From assembly GCA_009733575.1 (NCBI GenBank), contig ML769744.1, forward strand, positions 1 through 64,000: a DNA stretch of 64,000 bases. The letters run 5' to 3'. The first letter of the stretch is position 1, and each line of letters starts with the position of its first letter. Source of the stretch: Gymnopus androsaceus JB14 (taxonomy: Eukaryota; Basidiomycota; Agaricomycetes; Agaricales; Omphalotaceae). This document shows, piece by piece, positions 24,147-35,106 of this stretch. The translations under genes were made by a program, and so were the position numbers. The notes beneath the pieces are model-generated. The model had not been told where the DNA came from and ran no database searches. It saw nothing but the letters and a program-made list of their open reading frames with translations.

Positions 24147-24704
24147 TTAAGACTCCAATTGGTGCTGCCGCTGCTCGGCTAGCTGGTTAGTCGACTGGAA
24201 GCTGTGGCTCGCAGCTTGGACAGGTTTCTCACAGACTGACCTGAGCGATAAGATGCATTGTGAACATGGGATACATTCATATCTGCACCATATGTGCACC
24301 ATTGAGTTTTCGTACGTTGCTGCGCTGTCATTCGACAACTACTTGACAATCCTGTATTTAATTGTACCATAAATAGTAATTAGATCATTAACTACGCTCG
24401 GAATCAGCCATGGGCTCATATCAAGAATATGCCGAGTAATAGATTCACCTTCTAGGTGTACTACCTCACGAGGTTCTACTATGAATACTCATTAGCAGCT
24501 TTCAGCCTCACCGGGGAAAGTTTCTTATACAGCATGGTCTAAGCGTGGCAAGCACAATCGAGGAGTTGGTCTTCCAAATATACCCAAAAATAAAGTCGCC
24601 CCACATCTGTGTTGAGTTGAATTCACGACGTTCCTTCTGAGATAAATATTCATTCGCATCAATGCCCGATATCCGCCAGTAAATAGTGCCGCAAGTCTGA
24701 CCGA

Positions 24705-24714
24705 GTATATATAC
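24705..24714 (+). promoter_or_regulatory. TATA box of the P450 gene
   Basis: GTATATATAC lies about 36-45 nt before ATG 24750, followed by a CT-rich leader (CCCTCTCTCTACTTTCTTCC) typical of fungal transcription starts. Confidence 0.4.
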
Positions 24715-24749
24715 GCTCATAATGATCCCTCTCTCTACTTTCTTCCCCC

Positions 24750-27016
24750 ATGACCTCCTCATATAATACTAGCTCACTCCAGGCGACTCTCTTGCTGCTT
24801 ATATGCCTGGTTTCTGGGGCTACCTGGATATCGTTGCCGAGATTCATTCGCTGGAGGACTCGTGCAGCAATGGTACGCTGTTTTAGTACTAAGGAATCAA
24901 AAAAATCCAATCCATTGCCAGCTAAATGCAATACCCACCATCGGACCTAGTGGCTTCCTCTCAGGATATATTGGAATGTACAGTTTCTTCACTAACCCAC
25001 GCGAGATTCTACAAGAAGGATATAACAAAGTAATGTCGGATTTGTCAGGTTTCTCTTGTTCAAAATTGAAACTCACGGGTTACCCAGTATCCAAACAGTG
25101 TTTACAAAATAGCACTTATCGATCGCTGGGCAATTATAGCTAATGGGTGTATGATGATCGAAGACATTAAAAAAGCCTCCGACACTCAGCTCGATATGAG
25201 GGAGGCTACAGCTGAGGTGTCATGTTTATAGTGAAAATCCAAAATAAACTCGCACTAACATGAGTACTCAGTCACTGCAGATAGAATATACTCTGAGCAA
25301 GGATCTCCACGTTGATCCTTATCATGTTGCGGTTGTACGCACACAAATCACCCGCAATATTGCAAGTCGATTTTCGGAGGTCAGGGATGAGATAGTTGCA
25401 GCATTTGCGGATCATATTCCTGTTCAGGAAGGTACTGTGCATTTGATACATCTCTTGCAAGCTCTCATCAGACATATGTAGATTGGGTCAAGATTCCTGC
25501 TTACACCACTTCCTTCCAAATTGTAGGGCGCACTGTCAATCGTTTTTTTGTTGGGCTCCCTCTTTGTGAGTTCAATGCATTTTGCGGTGTTATTCCTGAA
25601 TAATGTTCTGTATAGGCCGTGACCCTGATTGGCTGGTTGGTTTAGTTCCACCTACTACTGTACTACAGAACCAGCATCTTCATTGAGCGCATTCCAGGAC
25701 CTGAACACCCATTTTGCCGTTAATGTCTTTCTTTCAGCAACGATAATCAATATTTTCCCCGGATTTCTAAAACCGTACTGTCAAACATCTGAGCTTATGG
25801 ATATGTGGCCGGCTTATGTGATTTTTGATGTTTACAGGATAGCTGGCCGCCTCTTAACACGAATGCCTGCTAGCATGAAACGCGCCGCCAAGCATCTAGC
25901 TCCTATGATCGAAGAAAGATTGGTGATGGAAGATCAGCACCAGAGCAAGGATTGGCCTGGGAAGCCCGTAGGTTTCTTTGTGCTACTTATTGAGGCTTAA
26001 AATCGAAGTTGAAATTTCCTTCAGAATGATCTTATATCATGGCTGCTCGACGAAGCCACTGAGGATAAGCAGCGCACTGTTTCTGAGCTCGTTACACGGG
26101 TCCTTGCCATAGAAGTCGCGGCCATTCACACAACAGTAAGTGTAGATACTGTCCTTCGATCCATGTTGATTCGCGCATTTTTGAGCAGAGCTCGGTACAT
26201 ACAATCACTGTATCCAAAGTGATGAGTTTCGCTAATCTTGCGGTAGGCTTTTTGCAACGCACTTTACGAGCTCGCGGCGCACCCAGACATAGTTGGACAT
26301 TTGCGTGAAGAGGTTCAAGCCGCCGTAAAAGAATCGGGATGGACCAAGGAAAGTATCAGCAAGATGCGCAAACTGGACAGTTTTTTGAAAGAAACCCTTC
26401 GATTGTCTGGGAGTGGAGGGTGTTCGTATCTCTTCGTGTTCTTCTGACTGTTCCAAAGCTCAAACATTTCAATTACAGTTGTCAATACTCGAAAAGTCAT
26501 GGAGGATTTCACATTTTCAGATGGAACAACGGTTCCAGCTGGTATGATAATTGCCGTTTCAGCATACATGGCTCATCATGATGAGGTATTTGGAGGCATA
26601 CATTTGATTCACTATAACCACAATCCTCATCCATTCTCTTCAGAGACTGTATGAAAATCCATACACTTTCGACGCCTTGCGATTTTACAAAATGAGAAGT
26701 GGTGAAGGAGAGAGTATCAAACATCAGACCGCTGCCCCGGCGCTGGACTACATTCCTTTTGGTATCGGACGAAACGCATGGTAAGTTCAGCCTCAGCATA
26801 AGGCCTTCCGATCTGATTACCAGCTGAGTTTCCTCTATTAGTCCCGGACGATTTTTGGCTGTGTATGAAATAAAAGGTCTCATCGCTCATATCTTGATGG
26901 TGTACGACGTCAAGTTTGAAGAAGAAGGAGTAAAACCACCATTTGAGTGGTATGGCCAGAATATGAACCCTAGTCGTACAGGGGTTGTGCTATTCCGAAA
27001 AAGACAAGAACCGTGA
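24750..27016 (+). CDS. cytochrome P450 monooxygenase
   Basis: Fourteen exons splice in frame to 1,557 nt, giving 518 aa: 24750-24872, 24922-25029, 25088-25216, 25272-25431, 25482-25565, 25616-25635, 25698-25774, 25838-25967, 26025-26135, 26189-26209, 26247-26421, 26479-26585, 26644-26780 and 26842-27016. An N-terminal anchor (ATLLLLICLVSGATW) precedes IPTIGPSGF. The I-helix reads AIEVAAIHTT (about 305-314) with the Agaricomycete A-x-H-T-T variant. The ExxR motif is ETLR (Glu370, Arg373) and the haem loop is FGIGRNACPGRF with Cys461. It is an ER-anchored haem-thiolate oxidase using a P450 reductase, resembling the fungal ent-kaurene-oxidase-like/CYP families of secondary metabolism. The substrate is unknown. 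The small exons (20 and 21 nt) and short introns are normal for the group. All key residues are present, so it is probably active. Confidence 0.92.
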
Positions 27017-27212
27017 TTGTGATCATGAAGGGAAGTTTTAGCTTCGGTGAGTATCAGGGTTTCGTGAAGATATGGAGACGAAAGGTTGCAGCTGCCAGCT
27101 TGGCTTGCAGGGACTCTCGTCGAATACCTTGCATAAAGGGAGTGGAAAAGAAGGTTTTATGTATGTACATTGGATTGCAAACTAAAAATACCAACTATTG
27201 ATGGTTTTCCGA

Positions 27213-27292
27213 TTTCGTTGGTTCAAGTGTATTCACGGGAAGTGGGGCCTTCCGAGCCTTCCGATTTGAATGCCTCGTATAAGGCTGAGGCT
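27213..27292 (+). repeat. ~80-bp element after the P450, copy 2
   Basis: Second copy of the element at 24069-24146, about 200 nt after the P450 stop codon, same orientation, roughly 85% identical by eye. Confidence 0.85.
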
Positions 27293-28094
27293 CTACTGTT
27301 GAAATTTCTTCTACTCCTTTCTCTTTTCCCTCCACCGCCCCGCAACACTTGCGCATTGCTTTACCCATTAACCTAAGGTCCTCTTAAGATCCATCCTCAT
27401 TCCTAAAGATGGCACTGCGCCACTCCGAACATCGAAGGCCATAACACGAACGCAGGATATCAGGCCTCAGACGCTTGCAGAACAAACAGTGATATGTGGA
27501 GGTAAATGTCGGCCGAGGAGAAGGGAATTTGGGCTGCTGAGTACATATTGTGGAAGGGCTGGAGTAGCTGGAGAGACCGTGGTCGCGTTCGGTACTGGAT
27601 TCGGTGGTTGATGAGTCTAAGTAATCGGTTAGTTACAAACAACCACGTACATGATGTGGAATTTATTCACCAAGCAGTTGTGAACCCATCGCCACCAAAC
27701 CCTGTTCGTAGCTCTTACAAGCTCTGTCGCTCTAGCTCCAAATCCCGCTGTCAGTCACATCCATCCCAGGCTTTGACGATCCATTATTGCTACACAGTAG
27801 AACGCTGCATTTCCTGGAGCTAGAGAGCTCGAGTTGACAAGGGCCAAGGCGCTAGCTAACGGAAAATCGTCAGTTACTTTTAGAGGGAATAGAATTACCA
27901 GTATTACTTGCCTAGCATTTTTGAGCCCTCCTCGACCATTTCCATTCCCATTGCACATAGCATCGACTCCGACTTCCAACCCAGGTTGACCGGGTGCATT
28001 AATTACGGTCCATAAATGATGAACTAGTAGGTCATTCGATCCAGTTTTTTATTGAGGAGACTTGGAGGAGAATGGTTTAATATTAGTAGTGGTC
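27293..28094. other. intergenic, no gene recognised
   Basis: Frames at 27506-27823 (plus) and 27755-27979 (minus) have no recognisable domain. The interval separates the P450 from the inverted duplication. Confidence 0.3.
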
Positions 28095-28603
28095 ATACTC
28101 AAGACGTTAGGTACTTACTGGAATAAGACACACTTAAGTGAATAGTATTTCAAGGAAGTTTTGGGTATATGCGCATATATTCGCTGTGTACAGTTAGATT
28201 CTAGAGCATACTTACATCAGACTCCAGTTCTTCTTCTGCCGTCTGATGCTCCCACTGTACACTGACCTTTCCGATGACTTATAAGTGGTTGAGAAGAATT
28301 TCATTGAGTGAATGAAGTAAACTGTAACACGACAACCTTTACTTTCTTGATTTGAAGTAACCTCAAGTAAGTATAGCAGTAATCAAAAACAGTGGGTTGA
28401 AAAAAGCTTCGCGGAGAGGTTTCCGTAGTAAGGATAGCAAGAGATGTTACGTTGACTAGATCCGTATTTACGACACATCAGTAGTTTCAACTTGGGCCCG
28501 CTACTACCTCACTAGTACTACATGAACCTGACTACAAGGTGCTCTGAAAGGACAGTTAGCACTGTTAAAGAGCGAGCATCAACGGAGACAAACATACGCG
28601 ATT

Positions 28604-29036
28604 CTACTCGGTAACCTCAAGGCAGTTTGGAGGTGTATTAACAGCAACAGGCCCAGGGGGACAGAATGCCGTTCCCTGGGTAAGAGCACCGGTATTCTGT
28701 GATGAGCATGGTCAGTCAGTATTAAACAGTGAACATTTTACGAGGGCGTACATCATAGAAACAGCTGGTGATAAATCCATTTGCTCCAAGGTCCCCGTAG
28801 CTAATATAACAGTCAGAAGCCATACTCCATTGGAGCTGAGTTAATGCATACCCGCAGAACTTCTCGGGGGGAGTCAAGCCGAAGTTGGAAATAGGGCTGA
28901 GAGTGTTGCCTTCAGTGTCGACCGAGGGACAAATAGCGCAGACGTCGAAAGTGGTACGCGCCTCCGGAAGGGAGGCAGCAGACACCAAGGAAGCAGCGAG
29001 GAGAATTGCAGAGACGCTGATGAAAGAGGTGAACAT
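28604..29036 (-). CDS. small secreted six-cysteine protein, inverted copy 1
   Basis: Exons 29036-28852, 28800-28752 and 28696-28604 splice in frame (185+49+93 nt, 108 aa). The leader is MFTSFISVSAILLAASLVSA, with likely cleavage before ASLPEA. The mature part has six cysteines (DVCAICPS, KFCG, TSCFYD, AFCPPG, NCLEV), suggesting three disulfides. The family is unknown to me; size, leader and Cys content fit fungal effector-like secreted proteins, which is inference. Exon structure and protein match the copy at 30698-31129, and the two are head-to-head. A TATAAAAAGG box (29096-29087) precedes the start by about 50-60 nt. Confidence 0.85.
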
Positions 29037-29086
29037 GTTTAAGATTGCAAGCAGTGATTGCGATGAAAACTAATGCAATATGGTAG

Positions 29087-29096
29087 CCTTTTTATA
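29087..29096 (-). promoter_or_regulatory. TATA box, secreted-protein copy 1
   Basis: TATAAAAAGG read on the minus strand, 51-60 nt upstream of ATG 29036; an identical box lies in copy 2. Confidence 0.6.
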
Positions 29097-30637
29097 CCAC
29101 CTGGAGAGTACCCGTATGGGAAAACTCAGACGTCGAGGCCCAGCCACTGACAAATTTCAAGTCACTGGCAGCACCAGGCGCTACCAGGCAGAGTCATGGT
29201 CAAGGAACAGATGATTATTCCGGGTCAGGGTTGGTATCAGCCACGGTTTCATCAACTTCAGACCTCACATAAATTCAATTCATTACTCTCACCATGGACA
29301 GAGATGACACATCCCCATGCATATACAGTGAGCTTCCTGCCCTCATCTCAACTTTGGGGCAGGAATATGACAGGTCATGGTTTAGTTCAAATTTAATTTA
29401 ATTGAATGAGCTTCGGTCCCATAGAAGTTGCACCGGCCAATGCGCTGAACAACTACTATGTTGGATCCTTGATGACTCCGTTCTAAATATTCATCTCACC
29501 TTCTGCAGCTGAGTAGCTGCAAAAATCATTATGAACACCGTTAGCCCTTTCAGGATGAACGCTTTGACATACCGACGCCAAGATAAAGAAGCCGCATAAA
29601 ACTGCAGCGAATAACGGACAATTGTCGGAGATTTTCTGTGCTGAAATCCAACGGCCTTGAGCGGACGTGCAAAATCAACACAGGCACATCTTGGACAATG
29701 TAGCCAGACCCTACTTGGGATGAGGCCATGGTCGGCATGGCAAGCGAGACTAAACAATGGCTCTATTATATTCCGGCAGCGATGCTGAATTACATTGGAT
29801 TCTCCCGTAGCAGATTCGTGATGATGCAAAAAATGGAGAACTTCGATGACAATCCTCCATATATTACTTACTGTATTAGGAGCAAGTATGGATAGCCATG
29901 CAACGACACTGGACTGACTGCCTAAGTGAACTATTGAAAAAAAAAAAGAAAAAAAAAGGAAGGGAAGAAATTAACCCCTTTACCATGGTCCCCTAAGTCC
30001 CCCACTAAGTAACCTTAACAATGTGCCTGAGTCGTCGATTTTCCCTCTCCGAGTCCGCTTGAGGCCGTCACAGAAAGTCTCCGAGAATTCTCCGTCGTTC
30101 AACTGTAATTCTATGAGACTTCTTTACAACTTCTTTATCTTGGCATCTTGGCGTCAGTATGTCAAAGCGTTCATCTTCAACCTGCCAACGGTGTTCATTC
30201 ATGATTTTTGCAGAAGGTGAGATTGATTAGAGAACGTAGCCATTGAGGATACAACATAGTATTAAGCAGTGCCAGTGTGAAGATTCAGGCGAGTACACCG
30301 CACCACAGTGAAAATCTCATTGGCCGGTACATGTTCCCTGGGACCGAGCTCATTCAATTAAATTTGAACTAAATCTGTCATATTTCTCCCCCAAAACACG
30401 ATACTGACTGAAGTGCGGGTAGGATGTTCACTCGTATGCATAATGCATGGGGATGTGACAGCTCCGTCCATGGGAGAAGCAATGTGTTGGATTTACGTAG
30501 GTTCTGAAGTTAGTGAAATCGTAGCTGAGACCAACCCTGAATAATCATCTTTTCCTTGACAAAGACTCTGCAGAGTGGCTTCAATCTTGTCAATGCTTCA
30601 AGGTCAGAATTTTCCCATACGGGCACCCTCCAGGTGG

Positions 30638-30647
30638 TATAAAAAGG
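30638..30647 (+). promoter_or_regulatory. TATA box, secreted-protein copy 2
   Basis: TATAAAAAGG, 51-60 nt before ATG 30698. Confidence 0.6.
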
Positions 30648-30697
30648 CTACCATATTGCATTAGTTTTCATCGCAATCACTGCTTGCAATCTTTAAC

Positions 30698-31129
30698 ATG
30701 TTCACCTCTTTCATCAGCGTCTCTGCAATTCTCCTCGCTGCTTCCTTGGTGTCTGCTGCCTCCCTTCCGGAGGCGCGTACCACTTTCGACGTCTGTGCTA
30801 TTTGTCCCTCGGTCGACACTGAAGGCAACACCCTCAGCCCTATTTCCAACTTCGGCTTGACTCCCCCCGAGAAGTTCTGCGGGTATGCATTGACTCAGTT
30901 CCATCGAGTATGGCCTCTGACTGTTATATTAGCTACGGGGACCTTGGAGCAAATGGATTTATCACCAGCTGTTTCTATGATGTACGCCCTCGTAAAATGT
31001 TCACTGTTTAATACTGACTGACCATGCTCATCACAGAATACCGGTGCTCTTACCCAGGGAACGGCATTCTGTCCCCCTGGGCCTGTTGCTGTTAATACAC
31101 CTCCAAACTGCCTTGAGGTTACCGAGTAG
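30698..31129 (+). CDS. small secreted six-cysteine protein, inverted copy 2
   Basis: Exons 30698-30882, 30933-30981 and 31037-31129 (GTATGC...TATTAG and GTACGC...CACAG introns) give 108 aa with the same predicted protein as the minus-strand copy. The leader, six cysteines and stop are preserved in both, so the duplication is recent or is being homogenised. Intron 1 differs from the other copy at several bases while exons are nearly invariant, which would fit purifying selection or recent conversion. Secretion is inferred from the leader; no function is claimed. Confidence 0.85.
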
Positions 31130-32154
31130 AATCGCGTATGTTTGTCTCCGCTGATGCTCGCTCTTTAACAGTGCTAACTGTCCTTTCAGAGCACCTTGTA
31201 GTCAGGTTCATGTAGTACTAGTGAGGTAGTAGCGGGCCCAAGTTGAAACTACTGATGTGTCGTAAATACGGATCTAGTCAATGTAACATCTCTTGCTATC
31301 CTTAGCTACGGAAACCTCTCCGCGAAGCTTTTTTCAACCCACTGTTTTTGATTACTGCTATACTTACTTGAGGTTACTTCAAATCAAGAAAGTAAAGGTT
31401 GTCGTGTTACAGTTTACTTCATTCACTCAATGAAATTCTTCTCAACCACTTATAAGTCATCGGAAAGGTCAGTGTACAGTGGGAGCATCAGACGGCAGAA
31501 GAAGAACTGGAGTCTGATGTAAGTATGCTCTAGAATCTAACTGTACACAGCGAATATATGCGCATATACCCAAAACTTCCTTGAAATACTATTCACTTAA
31601 GTGTGTCTTATTCCAGTAAGTACCTAACGTCTTGAGTATTTTTCGGGAAAATCTACTGCATATAAATCTTGAAAACAGAACACATACGTCTAGATAGTTC
31701 TATTCTTTCCGGGAAAGGCAGGTTTGGCAAGGTCAGTTTCAGAGAAGATTATTCCAATGCGTTGATGGCTTTTGTTTCCTGGTCGAAGGGATCGAGAGGT
31801 TGTTGCGTGGAGTGGCAGAGAGCCAATGACTGAGATACGCATCTCGGCTGCATGGGTTTGCTTCGCTGTTGTGGTCATGACTTTGCCTCGACCTTGAAGC
31901 TTAGAGCTTGAAGGTCTAAAAGGGTGTGAGTATGTTGGTATTCGCAGAATGCAGGGGAGTGTAATAGTGGGGAACCGGAGAGCGCTGCGGGGGAGAACGG
32001 AGCGATGGGAAAGGGAAGGATATGATGGCGCGCGGGGATCTTAGTATAATTCCCCAGCGGTATCTGCTCTACTGTCATTCATTCAGGATCGACTACTCAG
32101 AGGAGGAATAAGCCTTTAGCGCCTTTGATTCCCGGAAACATGGGAGGGCACTGT

Positions 32155-32316
32155 ATTCTATGGACTTCGGAGCTTTTTCGTAACTCCAAGAATACTCTAG
32201 GACGCGTTTTGGCGCGTTAAGTTATAATTTAATTTATTCGAGCTGGGGACTATCACCGCTGCCTGGAAGCTTCGAAGGCGAACTTTTAAATCCATATGAA
32301 ATCCGTCCAGATCCCC
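32155..32316 (+). repeat. direct repeat flanking the third secreted-protein copy, left
   Basis: Contains TTCGGAGCTT, AATTTATTC, GAGCTGGGGACTA, GCGAACTTTTAAATCCATA and TGAAATCCGTCC, which recur in the same order at 33505-33665. Confidence 0.65.
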
Positions 32317-32339
32317 AAAAAGTAAGAGCATACGTGTAA

Positions 32340-32364
32340 NNNNNNNNNNNNNNNNNNNNNNNNN
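32340..32364. other. assembly gap (25 N)
   Basis: A run of 25 ambiguous bases lies at the exact start of a third copy of the duplicated region, so the local order and copy number are not reliable. Confidence 0.99.
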
Positions 32365-33124
32365 GTCGATTTTCCCTCTCCGATCCGCTTGAGGCCGTCA
32401 CAGAAAGTCTCCGAGAATCTCCGTCGTTCACTGTAATTCTATGAGACTTCTTTACAACTTCTTTATCTTGGCATCTTGGCGTCAGTATGTCAAAGCGTTC
32501 ATCTTCAACCTGCCAACGGGTGTCATCATGATTTTTGGCAGAAGGTGAGATTGATATGAGAAACGTAGCCATTGAGGATACAACATAGTATTCAGCAGTG
32601 CCAGTGTGAAGATTCAGGCGAGTACACCGCACCACAGTGAAAATTCTCATTGGCCGGTACATGTTCCCTGGGACCGAGCTCATTCAATTAAATTTGAACT
32701 AAATCTGTCATATTTCTCCCCCAAAACACGATACTGGCTGAAGTGCGGGTAGGATGTTCACTCGTATGCATAATGCATGGGGATGTGACAGCTCCGTCCA
32801 TGGGAGAAGCAAATGTGTTTGGATTTACGGTACTGAAGTTAGTGAAATCGTAGCTGAGACCAACCCTGAATAATCATCTTTTCCTGACAAAAGACTCTGC
32901 AGAGTGGCTTCAATCTTGTCAATGCTTCAAGGTCAGAATTTTCCCATACGGGCACCCTCCAGGTGGTATAAAAAGGCTACCATATTGCATTAGTTTTCAT
33001 CGCAATCACTGCTTGCAATCTTTAACATGTTCACCTCTTTCATCAGCCGTCTCTGCAATTCTCCTCGCTGCTTCCTTGGTGTCTGCTGCCTCCCTTCCGG
33101 AGGCGGCGTACCACTTTCGACGTT
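32365..33124 (+). pseudogene. third, truncated and indel-bearing copy of the secreted-protein unit
   Basis: The segment repeats 30042-30790 in the same orientation (GTCGATTTTCCCTCTCCGA onward, through the TATA box and the leader ATG at 33027) but differs mainly by single-base insertions and deletions. These include one in the signal peptide (CATCAGCCGTC against CATCAGCGTC), which destroys the frame. It ends at about 33124 (CTTTCGACG) and joins unrelated sequence. The indel-only differences next to an N gap suggest either a low-quality contig end that duplicates the right arm artificially, or a decayed paralogue. Confidence 0.7.
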
Positions 33125-33340
33125 GTATCTCTCTCTTTTTGACTCAGGCACATTGTAAGGTACTTAGTGGACTAGACAGTAAGTAATTATTCCGGGAGCA
33201 ATGCAGAAATATATTGAATTGTCCCGTAGCAGACTTGGAATCAATTTTTGAAAAATTGATATCAATAATCCCCCATAAGAGCAAGTATGATTGCCTTGGA
33301 TAGCAGCGCAACCACACTGGAGCGACTCAGTGTACGCTGA
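33125..33340 (-). repeat. copy of the centre of the inverted duplication
   Basis: Sequence around 33186-33330 (ATTCCGG, GAGCAATGC, CCCGTAGCAGA, AGAGCAAGTATG, ACACTGGA) matches 29760-29940. The reverse complement of 33140-33180 matches ACTAAGTAACCTTAACAATG (30004-30023) and the GTGCCTGAGTC after it. It shows the unit once spread beyond the present arms. Confidence 0.5.
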
Positions 33341-33504
33341 CACAAGCTCAAATGTGTACCGGAAGGAGGTGCGCGTGCACGGATGCGCGGCTACGTGCAT
33401 GCGCACCTAGTCTCGCTAAGCGCTTGCCATCCGACCACGGTCTTATCCTAATTAGAGTTTTTTTTTTTGGCTGTAGCCGTCTGGGGCGGAAAGATCGGAG
33501 GATA

Positions 33505-33665
33505 TTGCTTGCCATGGGTTTCGGAGCTTGTTCAATGGTCTTTCTACCTCCAGGAAAGCCTCAGGTCGCGTCTTGAAGTACTAATCCAATTTATTCAAGC
33601 TAGGGACTAGCACGAGCTTCCCGAGCGAACTTTTAAATCCATAGTATGAAATCCGTCCGGCCCCG
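33505..33665 (+). repeat. direct repeat flanking the third secreted-protein copy, right
   Basis: Partner of 32155-32316, about 80% similar by eye. Confidence 0.65.
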
Positions 33666-34706
33666 ACTGCGATGGGTCCCAAGAACATTGATGTATGTAG
33701 GCACATCGAGTTCTTGGTCCTAACTTAACCCCAGACGGTTACGGCCAAAATCCCTAATTGGGATGGCAGGCGAGTGCATCCCTGCATATGTACCTTCTTC
33801 CAGTCCAAGTTAGTTTGCGTATGCTTGTCATTACCAGTCCACATCAGTAAAATCTGGTTTTTTGCCATCGCAAACCAATATACTTTCGGTTGCTCCGGGA
33901 TAAGAGTACATATTTCAAAGAGCTCCAAAGAGATGCAATTTGAAAATGTATTGACCACTCTGAGAGCTTCGATGACAGCGGAGCTCCATGTTTGTCTTTG
34001 AATACAGCGATTTATGTGGTTTTGAGTGCATATATCCAAGTATATACACTTCATTACCTATGCGAGGTGCATATTCCAGGAGCCGTGGGGGAAGGTACGG
34101 CCAACTACATAGCCTCGTCCACGAATTGGGGTCTTTGCTCTTTATTTCAGAGATGAGCATTGAACCAGAGCTTATGTGCGTAACTACGCATTTGCTCAAC
34201 CTCATGATCAGGCGCACAGTCCTGGATGATCATTCGCGTCCTTAATATGTGTCATTAATTGCATCCGAACGCTCTCTTCTTTCAGTCCTTCACTGAGTAA
34301 TTTGTGTTGTTTCAAGGATAAGATGGTTGAGCATAATTTTCATCCCTATACCCAATCCGAACAAAATCTCTACTCCTATTGTTCAGCTAATTTAGTAATC
34401 AGATGTGTAGCAATCGTAGAAAGCACCAAAACGAGACTGTGTTGAACTGGAAGAAAGAATCCAAGAACTTGTCGCTTGTTAGAGATCTACTAGTAGAGCC
34501 TTTAAATGGAAGGTGCACCCACTGGAGCAAGGTTACTTACCCTAGAGTGCTCTAGAGAAGTTTGATGGCTTTGAGCGCTCTGGAGCTCTCTGAAGAACAT
34601 CCAGATTTTGCTGATGTTGGTTCTTGTTAGCTATTCATCAATTTTCAGCCGGATTCCTCCTGGATATATATTTTACCTTTTCGAGTATTCTTCTCGGCAG
34701 TCCGGC
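33666..34706. other. intergenic, no gene recognised
   Basis: Short frames on both strands (for example 33725-34054 and 33915-34217, minus) show no domain. A segment with repeated CTCTAGAG/GAGCTC words lies at 34548-34590. Confidence 0.3.
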
Positions 34707-34913
34707 TGTAACGGCTCCTAAGTGGAGCCTAGAGCCTTAATATCACGCCAACGAGTACTACTGGATTTATTTCAGGTATACTCGCGAGGTGATGGTTTAA
34801 AGCTAAGGTTAGTCTACTATATAATTATTATAATATAGAATATTGGCAGGCGCGGGAACGCGCCGCCACCTGTAGAGACTGAGGTCCTGCCGATCAGGGA
34901 TCAGGGCGTTACA
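34707..34913 (-). repeat. terminal direct repeat (3' LTR for minus-strand coding sense)
   Basis: 207 bp, TG...CA ends, with internal hairpins GGCTCC..GGAGCC (34714-34730) and GGCGCG..CGCGCC (34851-34866). Nearly identical to 38295-38501. Confidence 0.9.
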
Positions 34914-35106
34914 CCCTCCCAAGCCAGATTGAGCCTACAGTTCAATCGAAAAGGAAAGGGGCCCCCAACTGGTTTGATAGCGTGTCCACCCAGCTGGAGC
35001 ATATTTGTGAGAACTTCAGCTTGATAGTTGAAGTTGGGAACATATTCACGATAGCGTGTCGTGAATATGTCCTGGGATTTTGAATGCATGGTAGCGTGCC
35101 ATTTAT

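Larger units (their letters stand above)
28095..29690 (-). repeat. left arm of a ~3.5-kb inverted duplication
   Basis: Reverse-complementing this arm reproduces 30040-31640. The outer ~1 kb, including the secreted-protein gene, differs at only a few bases (for example CCGTTGATG against CCGCTGATG). The inner ~500 bp are more diverged, with small indels. The ~350-bp centre (29690-30040) contains A-runs (29938-29959). Confidence 0.85.
30040..31640 (+). repeat. right arm of the ~3.5-kb inverted duplication
   Basis: Counterpart of 28095-29690. It ends abruptly at about 31640 (TACCTAACGTCTTGAGTA), where the left arm begins at 28095 with the reverse complement. Confidence 0.85.

Noticed and set aside
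28885..29073. ORF antisense to the secreted-protein gene (and its twin at 30661-30849)
   Set aside because: Shadow of the well-supported gene on the other strand; no features of its own.
33346..33420. GC-rich GTGCGCGTGCACGG segment as a regulatory palindrome
   Set aside because: Only short overlapping GTGCAC/GCATGC words; no defined symmetric site or neighbouring gene start.
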